DNA of 64,000 nt from Osedax fenrisi. Taxonomy: Eukaryota > Annelida > Polychaeta > Sabellida > Siboglinidae. The notes beneath the pieces were generated by a model. That model did not search any database and was not told where the DNA came from. It saw only the letters and a program-made list of their open reading frames with translations. The position numbers and the translations under genes are program-made. The DNA is taken from NCBI GenBank assembly GCA_964019155.1, contig CAXHSG010000247.1, positions 434,001 through 498,000 of the forward strand, written 5' to 3'. Below, piece after piece: positions 1 through 11,400 of the stretch; within the stretch, counting starts at the first letter, position 1, and each line of letters starts with the position of its first letter.

Positions 1-120
1 CTAGAGTTAGCTAAAGTTACCTAGAATTACCTAGAGTTAGCTAGAGTTAGCTAAAGTTACCTAGAGTTACCTAGAGTTACCTAGAGTTAGCTAGAGTTAC
101 CTTGAGTTACCTAGAGTTAG

Positions 121-1229
121 CTAGAATTACCTAGAGTTAGCTAGAGATAGCTAAAGTTAGCTAGAATTACCTAGAGTTAGCTAGAGTTAACTAAAGTTAG
201 CTAGAGTTACCTAGAGTTAGCTAGAGTTAGCTAGAGTTACCTAGAGTTAGCTAAAGTTACCTAGAATTACCTAGAGTTAGCTAGAGTAAGCTAGAGTTAG
301 CTAGAGTTAGCTAAAGTTAGCTAGAATTACCTAGAGTTATCTAGAGTTAGCTAGAGTTACCTAGAGTTACCTAGAGTTAGCTAGAGTTAGCTAGAGTTAG
401 CTAAAGTTATCTAGAGTTAGCTAGAGTTACCTAGAGTTACCTAGAGTTAGCTAAAGTTAGCTAGAATTACCTAGAGTTACCTAGAGTTAGCTAAAGTTAC
501 CTAGAATTACCTAGAGTTAGCTAAAGTTAGCTAGAATTACCTAGAGTTAGCTAGAGTAAGCTAGAGTTAGCTAGAGTTAGCTAAAGTTAGCTAGAATTAC
601 CTAGAGTTATCTAGAGTTAGCTAGAGTTACCTAGAGTTACCTAGAGTTAGCTAGAGTTAGCTAGAGTTAGCTAAAGTTATCTAGAGTTAGCTAGAGTTAC
701 CTAGAGTTACCTAGAGTTAGCTAGAGTTAGCTAGAGTTAGCTAGAGTTACCTAGAGTTAGCTAAAGTTAGCTAGAATTACCTAGAGTTAGCTAGAGTTAC
801 CTAGAGTTACATAGAGTTAGCTAGATTAGCTAGAGTTAGCTAAAGTTATCTAGAGTTAGCTAGAGTTACCTAGAGTTACCTAGAGTTAGCTAGAGTTAGC
901 TAGAGTTAGCTAGAGTTACCTAGAGTTAGCTAAAGTTAGCTAGAGTTACCTAGAGTTAGCTAGAGTTACCTTGAGTTACCTAAAGTTAGCTAGAATTACC
1001 TAGAGTTAGCTAGAGATAGCTAAAGTTAGCTAGAATTACCTAGAGTTAGCTAGAGTTAACTAAAGTTAGCTAGAGTTACCTAGAGTTAGCTAGAGTTAGC
1101 TAGAGTTACCTAGAGTTAGCTAAAGTTACCTAGAATTACCTAGAGTTAGCTAGAGTAAGCTAGAATTAGCTAGAGTTAGCTAAAGTTAGCTAGAATTACC
1201 TAGAGTTATCTAGAGTTAGCTAGAGTTAC
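121..1229 (+). repeat. 1.1-kb segment, copy 1 (repeated 1.74 kb downstream)
   Basis: The order of unit types here matches 1,860-2,969 at an offset of 1,739 before the first phase break and 1,740 after it. Shared rare units include GAGATAG (near 141 and 1,011), the A-ending unit before CTAAAG (near 181 and 1,050), GAGTAAG (near 281, 551 and 1,151), and CTTGAG followed by CTAAAG (near 971). Upstream of 121 the two sequences disagree (CTTGAG at 101 has no partner at 1,840). Private differences in this copy are C-to-A at 811 and the 1-bp loss at 821-829. Confidence 0.88.
821..829 (+). repeat. 9-bp unit (phase break 1)
   Basis: The unit reads CTAGATTAG, which is CTAGAGTTAG lacking the G at position 6. 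It moves all later unit starts back by one base. The matching place in the 1.74-kb-distant copy (near 2,560) has a full 10-bp unit, so this is a deletion in this copy. A rare C-to-A change at 811 lies just upstream. Confidence 0.95.
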
Positions 1230-1859
1230 CTAGAGTTACCTAGAGTTAGCTAGAGTTAGCTAGAGTTAGCTAAAGTTATCTAAAGTTAGCTAGAGTTACC
1301 TAGAGTTACCTAGAGTTAGCTAAAGTTAGCTAGAATTACCTAGAGTTACCTAGAGTTAGCTAAAGTTACCTAGAATTACCTAGAGTTACCTAGAGTTAAC
1401 TAGAGTTAGCTAGAATTACCTAGAGTTAGCTAAAGTTAGCTAGAGTTACCTAGAGTTAGCTAAAGTTAGCTAGAATTACCTAGAGTTACCTAGAGTTAAC
1501 TAGAGTTAGCTAAAGTTAACTAGAGTTAGCTAGAATTACCTAGAGTTAGCTAAAGTTAGCTAGAGTTACCTAGAGTTAGCTAAAGTTAGCTAGAATTACC
1601 TAGAGTTAGCTAGAGTAAGCTAGAGTTAGCTAGAGTTAGCTAAAGTTAGCTAGAATTACCTAGAGTTATCTAGAGTTAGCTAGAGTTACCTAGAGTTACC
1701 TAGAGTTAGCTAGAGTTAGCTAGAGTTAGCTAAAGTTAGCTAGAGTTAGCTAGAGTTAGCTAAAGTTATCTAGAGTTAGCTAGAGTTACCTAGAGTTACC
1801 TAGAGTTAGCTAAAGTTAGCTAGAATTACCTAGAGTTACCTAGAGTTAGCTAAAGTTAC

Positions 1860-2969
1860 CTAGAATTACCTAGAGTTAGCTAGAGATAGCTAAAGTTAGC
1901 TAGAATTACCTAGAGTTAGCTAGAGTTAACTAAAGTTAGCTAGAGTTACCTAGAGTTAGCTAGAGTTAGCTAGAGTTACCTAGAGTTAGCTAAAGTTACC
2001 TAGAATTACCTAGAGTTAGCTAGAGTAAGCTATAGTTAGCTAGAGTTAGCTAAAGTTAGCTAGAATTACCTAGAGTTATCTAGAGTTAGCTAGAGTTACC
2101 TAGAGTTACCTAGAGTTAGCTAGAGTTAGCTAGAGTTAGCTAAAGTTATCTAGAGTTAGCTAGAGTTACCTAGAGTTACCTAGAGTTAGCTAAAGTTAGC
2201 TAGAATTACCTAGAGTTACCTAGAGTTAGCTAAAGTTACCTAGAATTACCTAGAGTTAGCTAAAGTTAGCTAGAATTACCTAGAGTTAGCTAGAGTAAGC
2301 TAGAGTTAGCTAGAGTTAGCTAAAGTTAGCTAGAATTACCTAGAGTTATCTAGAGTTAGCTAGAGTTACCTAGAGTTACCTAGAGTTAGCTAGAGTTAGC
2401 TAGAGTTAGCTAAAGTTATCTAGAGTTAGCTAGAGTTACCTAGAGTTACCTAGAGTTAGCTAGAGTTAGCTAGAGTTAGCTAGAGTTACCTAGAGTTAGC
2501 TAAAGTTAGCTAGAATTACCTAGAGTTAGCTAGAGTTACCTAGAGTTACCTAGAGTTAGCTAGAGTTAGCTAGAGTTAGCTAAAGTTATCTAGAGTTAGC
2601 TAGAGTTACCTAGAGTTACCTAGAGTTAGCTAGAGTTAGCTAGAGTTAGCTAGAGTTACCTAGAGTTAGCTAAAGTTAGCTAGAGTTACCTAGAGTTAGC
2701 TAGAGTTACCTTGAGTTACCTAAAGTTAGCTAGAATTACCTAGAGTTAGCTAGAGATAGCTAAAGTTAGCTAGAATTACCTAGAGTTAGCTAGAGTTAAC
2801 TAAAGTTAGCTAGAGTTACCTAGAGTTAGCTATAGTTAGCTAGAGTTACCTAGAGTTAGCTAAAGTTACCTAGAATTACCTAGAGTTAGCTAGAGTAAGC
2901 TAGAATTAGCTAGAGTTAGCTAAAGTTAGCTAGAATTACCTAGAGTTATCTAGAGTTAGCTAGAGTTAG
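1860..2969 (+). repeat. 1.1-kb segment, copy 2
   Basis: This is the second copy of 121-1,229. Its private differences are CTATAG-type units at about 2,030 and 2,830 where copy 1 has CTAGAG. The match ends near 2,968, where a GTTAG-ending unit replaces GTTAC. The stretches 1,230-1,859 and 2,970-3,240 hold the same unit types but were not assigned to a longer repeat. Confidence 0.87.
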
Positions 2970-3578
2970 CTAGAGTTACCTAGAGTTACCTAGAGTTAGC
3001 TAGAGTTAGCTAGAGTTACCTAGAGTTAGCTAAAGTTACCTAGAGTTACCTAGAGTTAGCTAGAGTTATCTAGAGTTACCTAGAGTTAGATAAAGTTAGC
3101 TAGAGTTACCTAGAGTTAGCTAAAGTTAGCTAGAATTACCTAGAGTTACCTAGAGTTAGCTATAATTAGCTAGAGTTACCTAGAGTTAGCTAAAGTTACC
3201 TAGAGTTACCTAGAGTTACCTAGAGTTAGCTAGAGTTACCTAGAGTTAGCTAGAATTACCTAGAGTTAGCTAGAGTTAGCTAAAGTTAGCTAGAATTACC
3301 TAGAGTTAGCTAGAGTTAGCTAAAGTTAGCTAGAGTTACCTAGAGTTAGCTAGAGTTAGCTAGAGTAAGCTAGAGTTAGCTAGAGTTAGCTAAAGTTAGC
3401 TAGAATTACCTAGAGTTATCTAGAGTTAGCTAAAGTTACCTAGAATTACCTAGAGTTAGCTAGAGTTAGCTATAGTTAGCTAGAGTTAGCTAAAGTTACC
3501 TAGATTTAGCTAGAGTTACCTAGAGTTAGCTAGAGTTAGCTAGAATTACCTATAGTTACCTAGAGTTAGCTAGAGTTA

Positions 3579-3580
3579 CG
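3579..3580. other. Isolated CpG
   Basis: A unit starts with G instead of C after GTTAC, giving CG. The same change is at 8,689-8,690 in the second 5.11-kb copy, so it came before that duplication. Apart from one more at 13,532-13,533 I found no other CpG in the window. Confidence 0.85.
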
Positions 3581-4480
3581 TTGAGTTACCTAGAGTTAGC
3601 TAGAATTACCTAGAGTTAGCTAGAGTTAGCTAAAGTTAGCTAGAATTACCTAGAGTTAGCTATAGTTAGCTAAAGTTAGCTAGAGTTACCTAGAGTTAGC
3701 TAGAGTTAGCTAGAGTAAGCTAGAGTTAGCTAGAGTTAGCTAGAATTACCTAGAGTTATCTAGAGTTAGCTAAAGTTACCTAGAATTACCTAGAGTTAGC
3801 TAGAGTTAGCTAGAGTTACCTAGAGTTACCTAGAGTTAGCTAAAGTTAGCTAGAATTACCTAGAGTTAGCTAGAGTTAGCTAAAGTTACCTAGAGTTAGC
3901 TAGAGTTAGCTAGAGTTACCTAGAGTTAGCTAAAATTAGCTAGAATTACCTGAAGTTAGCTAGAGTTAGCTAGAGTTACCTAGAGTTACCTAGAGTTAGC
4001 TAGAGTTAGCTAGAGTTAGCTAAAGTTACCTAGAGTTACCTAGAGTTAGCTAGAGTTACCTTGAGTTACCTAGAGTTAGCTAGAATTACATAGAGTTAGC
4101 TAGAGTTAGCTAAAGTTAGCTAGAATTACCTAGAGTTAGCTAGAGTTAGCTAAAGTTAGCTAGAATTACCTAGAGTTAGCTAGAGTTAGCTAAAGTTAGC
4201 TAGAGTTACCTAGAGTTAGCTAGAGTTACCTAGAGTTAGCTAAAGTTAGCTAGAATTACCTAGAGTTACCTAGAGTTACCTAGAGTTAGCTAGAGTTAGC
4301 TAGAATTACCTAGAGTTAGCTAAAGTTAACTAGAGTTACCTAGAGTTAGCTAAAGTTAGCTAGAATTACCTAGAGTTACTTAGAGTTAGCTAGAGTTAGC
4401 TAGAGTTACCTAGAGTTAGCTAAAGTTAGCTAGAATTACCTAGAGTTACCTAGAGTTACCTAGAGTTAGCTAGAGTTAGC

Positions 4481-6520
4481 TAGAGTTACCTAGAGTTAGC
4501 TAAAGTTAGCTAGAATTACCTAGAGTTAGCTAGAGTTAGCTAAAGTTACCTAGAGTTAGCTAGAGTTAGCTAGAGTTACCTAGAGTTAGCTAAAGTTAGC
4601 TAGAATTACCTAGAGTTACCTAGAGTTAGCTATAATTAGCTAGAGTTACCTAGAGTTAGCTAAAGTTACCTAGAGTTACCTAGAGTTACCTAGAGTTACC
4701 TAGAGTTAGCTAGAGTTACCTTGAGTTACCTAGAGTTAGCTAGAATTACCTAGAGTTAGCTAGAGATAGCTAAAGTTAGCTAGAATTACCTAGAGTTAGC
4801 TAGAGTTAGCTAAAGTTAGCTAGAGTTACCTAGAGTTAGCTAGAGTTAGCTAGAGTTACCTAGAGTTAGCTAAAGTTAGCTAGAATTACCTAGAGTTACC
4901 TAGAGTTAGCTAGAGTTAGTTAGAGATAGCTAGAGTTACCTAGAGTTAGCTAAAGTTAGCTAGAATTACCTAGAGTTAGCTAAAGTTACCTAGAGTTAGC
5001 TAGAGTTAGCTAGAGTTACCTAGAGTTAGCTAGAGTTAGCTAGAGTTACCTAGAGTTAGCTAAAGTTAGCTAGAATTACCTAGAGTTACCTAGAGTTACC
5101 TAGAGTTAGCTAGAGTTAGCTAGAGTTACCTAGAGTTAGCTAAAGTTAGCTAGAGTTACCTAGAGTTAGCTAAAGTTAGCTAGAATTACCTAGAGTTACC
5201 TAGAGTTAGCTAGAGTTAGTTAGAGTTAGCTAGAGTTACCTAGAGTTAGCTAAAGTTAGCTAAAGTTAGCTAGAATTACCTAGAGTTACCTAGAGTTACC
5301 TAGAGTTAGCTAAAGTTACCTAGAATTACCTAGAGTTAGCTAGAGTTAGCTAGAGTTAGCTAGAGTTAGCTAAAGTTAGCTAGAATTACCTATAGTTAGC
5401 CAGAGTTAGATAGAGTTACCTAGAGTTACCTAGAGTTAGCTAGAGTTAGCTATAGTTAGCTAGAGTTAGCTAAAGTTACCTAGATTTAGCTAGAGTTACC
5501 CAGAGTTAGCTAGAGTTAGCTAGAATTACCTATAGTTACCTAGAGTTAGCTAGAGTTACCTTGAGTTACCTAGAGTTAGCTAGAATTACCTAGAGTTAGC
5601 TAGAGTTAGCTAAAGTTAGCTAGAATTACCTAGAGTTAGCTAGAGTTAGCTAAAGTTAGCTAGAGTTAGCTAGAGTTAGCTAGAGTTACCTAGAGTTACC
5701 TAGAGTTAGCTAGAGTTACCTAGAGTTACCTAGAGTTAGCTAAAGTTAGCTAGAATTACCTAGAGTTACCTAGAGTTAGCTAAAGTTACCTATAATTACC
5801 TAGAGTTAGCTAGAGTTAGCTAGAGTTAGCTAGAGTTACCTAGAGTTAGCTAAAGTTAGCTAGAGTTACCTAGAGTTAGCTAAAGTTAGCTAGAATTACC
5901 TAGAGTTACCTAGAGTTAGCTAGAGTTACCTAGAGTTAGCTAAAGTTAGCTAGAGTTACCTAGAGTTAGCTAAAGTTAGCTAGAATTACCTAGAGTTACC
6001 TAGAGTTAGCTAGAGTTAGTTAGAGTTAGCTAGAGTTACCTAGAGTTAGCTAAAGTTAGCTAAAGTTAGCTAGAATTACCTAGAGTTACCTAGAGTTACC
6101 TAGAGTTAGCTAAAGTTACCTAGAATTACCTAGAGTTAGCTAGAGTTAGCTAGAGTTAGCTAGAGTTAGCTAAAGTTAGCTAGAATTACCTATAGTTAGC
6201 TAGAGTTAGATAGAGTTACCTAGAGTTACCTAGAGTTAGCTAGAGTTAGCTGTAGTTAGCTAGAGTTAGCTAAAGTTACCTAGATTTAGCTAGAGTTACC
6301 TAGAGTTAGCTAGAGTTAGCTAGAATTACCTATAGTTACCTAGAGTTAGCTAGAGTTACCTTGAGTTACCTAGAGTTAGCTAGAATTACCTAGAGTTAGC
6401 TAGAGTTAGCTAAAGTTAGCTAGAATTACCTAGAGTTAGCTAGAGTTAGCTAAAGTTAGCTAGAGTTAGCTAGAGATAGCTAGAGTTACCTAGAGTTACC
6501 TAGAGTTAGCTAGAGTTACC
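4481..6520 (+). repeat. 2.04-kb nested unit, copy a
   Basis: It matches 6,521 onward at an offset of 2,040. Landmarks are CTATAATTAG (4,631 and 6,671), the T-starting unit before GAGATAG (near 4,920 and 6,960), CCAGAG (5,401 and 7,441) and CTGTAG (6,251 and 8,231, the latter 60 bp closer because of the loss near 8,170). The same arrangement recurs at 9,591-13,690, so the 2.04-kb doubling came before the 5.11-kb doubling. Confidence 0.88.
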
Positions 6521-8440
6521 TAGAGTTACCTAGAGTTAGCTAAAGTTAGCTAGAATTACCTAGAGTTAGCTAGAGTTAGCTAAAGTTACCTAGAGTTAGC
6601 TAGAGTTAGCTAGAGTTACCTAGAGTTAGCTAAAGTTAGCTAGAATTACCTAGAGTTACCTAGAGTTAGCTATAATTAGCTAGAGTTACCTAGAGTTAGC
6701 TAAAGTTACCTAGAGTTACCTAGAGTTACCTAGAGTTACCTAGAGTTAGCTAGAGTTACCTTGAGTTACCTAGAGTTAGCTAGAATTACCTAGAGTTAGC
6801 TAGAGATAGCTAAAGTTAGCTAGAATTACCTAGAGTTAGCTAGAGTTAGCTAAAGTTAGCTAGAGTTACCTAGAGTTAGCTAGAGTTAGCTAGAGTTACC
6901 TAGAGTTAGCTAAAGTTAGCTAGAATTACCTAGAGTTACCTAGAGTTAGCTAGAGTTAGTTAGAGATAGCTAGAGTTACCTAGAGTTAGCTAAAGTTAGC
7001 TAGAATTACCTAGAGTTAGCTAAAGTTACCTAGAGTTAGCTAGAGTTAGCTAGAGTTACCTAGAGTTAGCTAGAGTTAGCTAGAGTTACCTAGAGTTAGC
7101 TAAAGTTAGCTAGAATTACCTAGAGTTACCTAGAGTTACCTAGAGTTAGCTAGAGTTAGCTAGAGTTACCTAGAGTTAGCTAAAGTTAGCTAGAGTTACC
7201 TAGAGTTAGCTAAAGTTAGCTAGAATTACCTAGAGTTACCTAGAGTTAGCTAGAGTTAGTTAGAGTTAGCTAGAGTTACCTAGAGTTAGCTAAAGTTAGC
7301 TAAAGTTAGCTAGAATTACCTAGAGTTACCTAGAGTTACCTAGAGTTAGCTAAAGTTACCTAGAATTACCTAGAGTTAGCTAGAGTTAGCTAGAGTTAGC
7401 TAGAGTTAGCTAAAGTTAGCTAGAATTACCTATAGTTAGCCAGAGTTAGATAGAGTTACCTAGAGTTACCTAGAGTTAGCTAGAGTTAGCTATAGTTAGC
7501 TAGAGTTAGCTAAAGTTACCTAGATTTAGCTAGAGTTACCCAGAGTTAGCTAGAGTTAGCTAGAATTACCTATAGTTATCTAGAGTTAGCTAGAGTTACC
7601 TTGAGTTACCTAGAGTTAGCTAGAATTACCTAGAGTTAGCTAGAGTTAGCTAAAGTTAGCTAGAATTACCTAGAGTTAGCTAGAGTTAGCTAAAGTTAGC
7701 TAGAGTTAGCTAGAGTTAGCTAGAGTTACCTAGAGTTACCTAGAGTTAGCTAGAGTTACCTAGAGTTACCTAGAGTTAGCTAAAGTTAGCTAGAATTACC
7801 TAGAGTTACCTAGAGTTAGCTAAAGTTACCTATAATTACCTAGAGTTAGCTAGAGTTAGCTAGAGTTAGCTAGAGTTACCTAGAGTTAGCTAAAGTTAGC
7901 TAGAGTTACCTAGAGTTAGCTAAAGTTAGCTAGAATTACCTAGAGTTACCTAGAGTTAGCTAGAGTTACCTAGAGTTAGCTAAAGTTAGCTAGAGTTACC
8001 TAGAGTTAGCTAAAGTTAGCTAGAATTACCTAGAGTTACCTAGAGTTAGCTAGAGTTAGTTAGAGTTAGCTAGAGTTACCTAGAGTTAGCTAAAGTTAGC
8101 TAAAGTTAGCTAGAATTACCTAGAGTTACCTAGAGTTACCTAGAGTTAGCTAAAGTTACCTAGAATTACCTATAGTTAGCTAGAGTTAGATAGAGTTACC
8201 TAGAGTTACCTAGAGTTAGCTAGAGTTAGCTGTAGTTAGCTAGAGTTAGCTAAAGTTACCTAGATTTAGCTAGAGTTACCTAGAGTTAGCTAGAGTTAGC
8301 TAGAATTACCTATAGTTACCTAGAGTTAGCTAGAGTTACCTTGAGTTCCATAGAGTTAGCTAGAATTACCTAGAGTTAGCTAGAGTTAGCTAAAGTTAGC
8401 TAGAATTACCTAGAGTTAGCTAGAGTTAGCTAAAGTTAGC
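6521..8440 (+). repeat. 2.04-kb nested unit, copy b (60 bp short)
   Basis: This is the second nested copy, shortened to 1,920 bp by loss of six units near 8,170. It carries a private GTTAT-ending unit near 7,571 where copy a has GTTAC. It spans the junction of the two 5.11-kb copies (8,350/8,351). Confidence 0.87.
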
Positions 8441-11400
8441 TAGAGTTACCTAGAGTTAGCTAGAGTTAGCTAGAGTAAGCTAGAGTTAGCTAGAGTTAGC
8501 TAAAGTTAGCTAGAATTACCTAGAGTTATCTAGAGTTAGCTAAAGTTACCTAGAATTACCTAGAGTTAGCTAGAGTTAGCTATAGTTAGCTAGAGTTAGC
8601 TAAAGTTACCTAGATTTAGCTAGAGTTACCTAGAGTTAGCTAGAGTTAGCTAGAATTACCTATAGTTACCTAGAGTTAGCTAGAGTTACGTTGAGTTACC
8701 TAGAGTTAGCTAGAATTACCTAGAGTTAGCTAGAGTTAGCTAAAGTTAGCTAGAATTACCTAGAGTTAGCTATAGTTAGCTAAAGTTAGCTAGAGTTACC
8801 TAGAGTTAGCTAGAGTTAGCTAGAGTAAGCTAGAGTTAGCTAGAGTTAGCTAGAATTACCTAGAGTTATCTAGAGTTAGCTAAAGTTACCTAGAATTACC
8901 TAGAGTTAGCTAGAGTTAGCTAGAGTTACCTAGAGTTACCTAGAGTTAGCTAAAGTTAGCTAGAATTACCTAGAGTTAGCTAGAGTTAGCTAAAGTTACC
9001 TAGAGTTAGCTAGAGTTAGCTAGAGTTACCTAGAGTTAGCTAAAATTAGCTAGAATTACCTGAAGTTAGCTAGAGTTAGCTAGAGTTACCTAGAGTTACC
9101 TAGAGTTAGCTATAGTTAGCTAGAGTTAGCTAAAGTTACCTAGAGTTACCTAGAGTTAGCTAGAGTTACCTTGAGTTACCTAGAGTTAGCTAGAATTACA
9201 TAGAGTTAGCTAGAGTTAGCTAAAGTTAGCTAGAATTACCTAGAGTTAGCTAGAGTTAGCTAAAGTTAGCTAGAATTACCTAGAGTTAGCTAGAGTTAGC
9301 TAAAGTTAGCTAGAGTTACCTAGAGTTAGCTAGAGTTACCTAGAGTTAGCTAAAGTTAGCTAGAATTACCTAGAGTTACCTAGAGTTACCTAGAGTTAGC
9401 TAGAGTTAGCTAGAATTACCTAGAGTTAGCTAAAGTTAACTAGAGTTACCTAGAGTTAGCTAAAGTTAGCTAGAATTACCTAGAGTTACTTAGAGTTAGC
9501 TAGAGTTAGCTAGAGTTACCTAGAGTTAGCTAAAGTTAGCTAGAATTACCTAGAGTTACCTAGAGTTACCTAGAGTTAGCTAGAGTTAGCTAGAGTTACC
9601 TAGAGTTAGCTAAAGTTAGCTAGAATTACCTAGAGTTAGCTAGAGTTAGCTAAAGTTACCTAGAGTTAGCTAGAGTTAGCTAGAGTTACCTAGAGTTAGC
9701 TAAAGTTAGCTAGAATTACCTAGAGTTACCTAGAGTTAGCTATAATTAGCTAGAGTTACCTAGAGTTAGCTAAAGTTACCTAGAGTTACCTAGAGTTACC
9801 TAGAGTTACCTAGAGTTAGCTAGAGTTACCTTGAGTTACCTAGAGTTAGCTAGAATTACCTAGAGTTAGCTAGAGATAGCTAAAGTTAGCTAGAATTACC
9901 TAGAGTTAGCTAGAGTTAGCTAAAGTTAGCTAGAGTTACCTAGAGTTAGCTAGAGTTAGCTAGAGTTACCTAGAGTTAGCTAAAGTTAGCTAGAATTACC
10001 TAGAGTTACCTAGAGTTAGCTAGAGTTAGTTAGAGATAGCTAGAGTTACCTAGAGTTAGCTAAAGTTAGCTAGAATTACCTAGAGTTAGCTAAAGTTACC
10101 TAGAGTTAGCTAGAGTTAGCTAGAGTTACCTAGAGTTAGCTAGAGTTAGCTAGAGTTACCTAGAGTTAGCTAAAGTTAGCTAGAATTACCTAGAGTTACC
10201 TAGAGTTACCTAGAGTTAGCTAGAGTTAGCTAGAGTTACCTAGAGTTAGCTAAAGTTAGCTAGAGTTACCTAGAGTTAGCTAAAGTTAGCTAGAATTACC
10301 TAGAGTTACCTAGAGTTAGCTAGAGTTAGTTAGAGTTAGCTAGAGTTACCTAGAGTTAGCTAAAGTTAGCTAAAGTTAGCTAGAATTACCTAGAGTTACC
10401 TAGAGTTACCTAGAGTTAGCTAAAGTTACCTAGAATTACCTAGAGTTAGCTAGAGTTAGCTAGAGTTAGCTAGAGTTAGCTAAAGTTAGCTAGAATTACC
10501 TATAGTTAGCCAGAGTTAGATAGAGTTACCTAGAGTTACCTAGAGTTAGCTAGAGTTAGCTATAGTTAGCTAGAGTTAGCTAAAGTTACCTAGATTTAGC
10601 TAGAGTTACCCAGAGTTAGCTAGAGTTAGCTAGAATTACCTATAGTTACCTAGAGTTAGCTAGAGTTACCTTGAGTTACCTAGAGTTAGCTAGAATTACC
10701 TAGAGTTAGCTAGAGTTAGCTAAAGTTAGCTAGAATTACCTAGAGTTAGCTAGAGTTAGCTAAAGTTAGCTAGAGTTAGCTAGAGTTAGCTAGAGTTACC
10801 TAGAGTTACCTAGAGTTAGCTAGAGTTACCTAGAGTTACCTAGAGTTAGCTAAAGTTAGCTAGAATTACCTAGAGTTACCTAGAGTTAGCTAAAGTTACC
10901 TATAATTACCTAGAGTTAGCTAGAGTTAGCTAGAGTTAGCTAGAGTTACCTAGAGTTAGCTAAAGTTAGCTAGAGTTACCTAGAGTTAGCTAAAGTTAGC
11001 TAGAATTACCTAGAGTTACCTAGAGTTAGCTAGAGTTACCTAGAGTTAGCTAAAGTTAGCTAGAGTTACCTAGAGTTAGCTAAAGTTAGCTAGAATTACC
11101 TAGAGTTACCTAGAGTTAGCTAGAGTTAGTTAGAGTTAGCTAGAGTTACCTAGAGTTAGCTAAAGTTAGCTAAAGTTAGCTAGAATTACCTAGAGTTACC
11201 TAGAGTTACCTAGAGTTAGCTAAAGTTACCTAGAATTACCTAGAGTTAGCTAGAGTTAGCTAGAGTTAGCTAGAGTTAGCTAAAGTTAGCTAGAATTACC
11301 TATAGTTAGCTAGAGTTAGATAGAGTTACCTAGAGTTACCTAGAGTTAACTAGAGTTAGCTGTAGTTAGCTAGAGTTAGCTAAAGTTACCTAGATTTAGC

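Larger units (their letters stand above)
3241..8350 (+). repeat. 5.11-kb higher-order unit, copy 1
   Basis: This is the first member of a tandem pair with offset 5,110. Landmarks shared with copy 2 are GAGTAAG (3,361 and 8,471), a unit beginning with G that makes a CpG (3,580 and 8,690), CTGAAG (3,951 and 9,061), CCAGAG (5,401 and 10,511) and CTGTAG (6,251 and 11,361). Both copies end in the rare sequence TTGAGTTCCA (8,341 and 13,511). This copy lacks six units (60 bp) near 8,170 that copy 2 has near 13,280-13,340. The two 2.04-kb repeats inside it are listed separately. Confidence 0.92.

Noticed and set aside
4631..4640. TATAAT-like promoter boxes in CTATAATTAG units
   Set aside because: They are ordinary two-substitution variants of the repeat, recur inside copied segments, and have no gene downstream.
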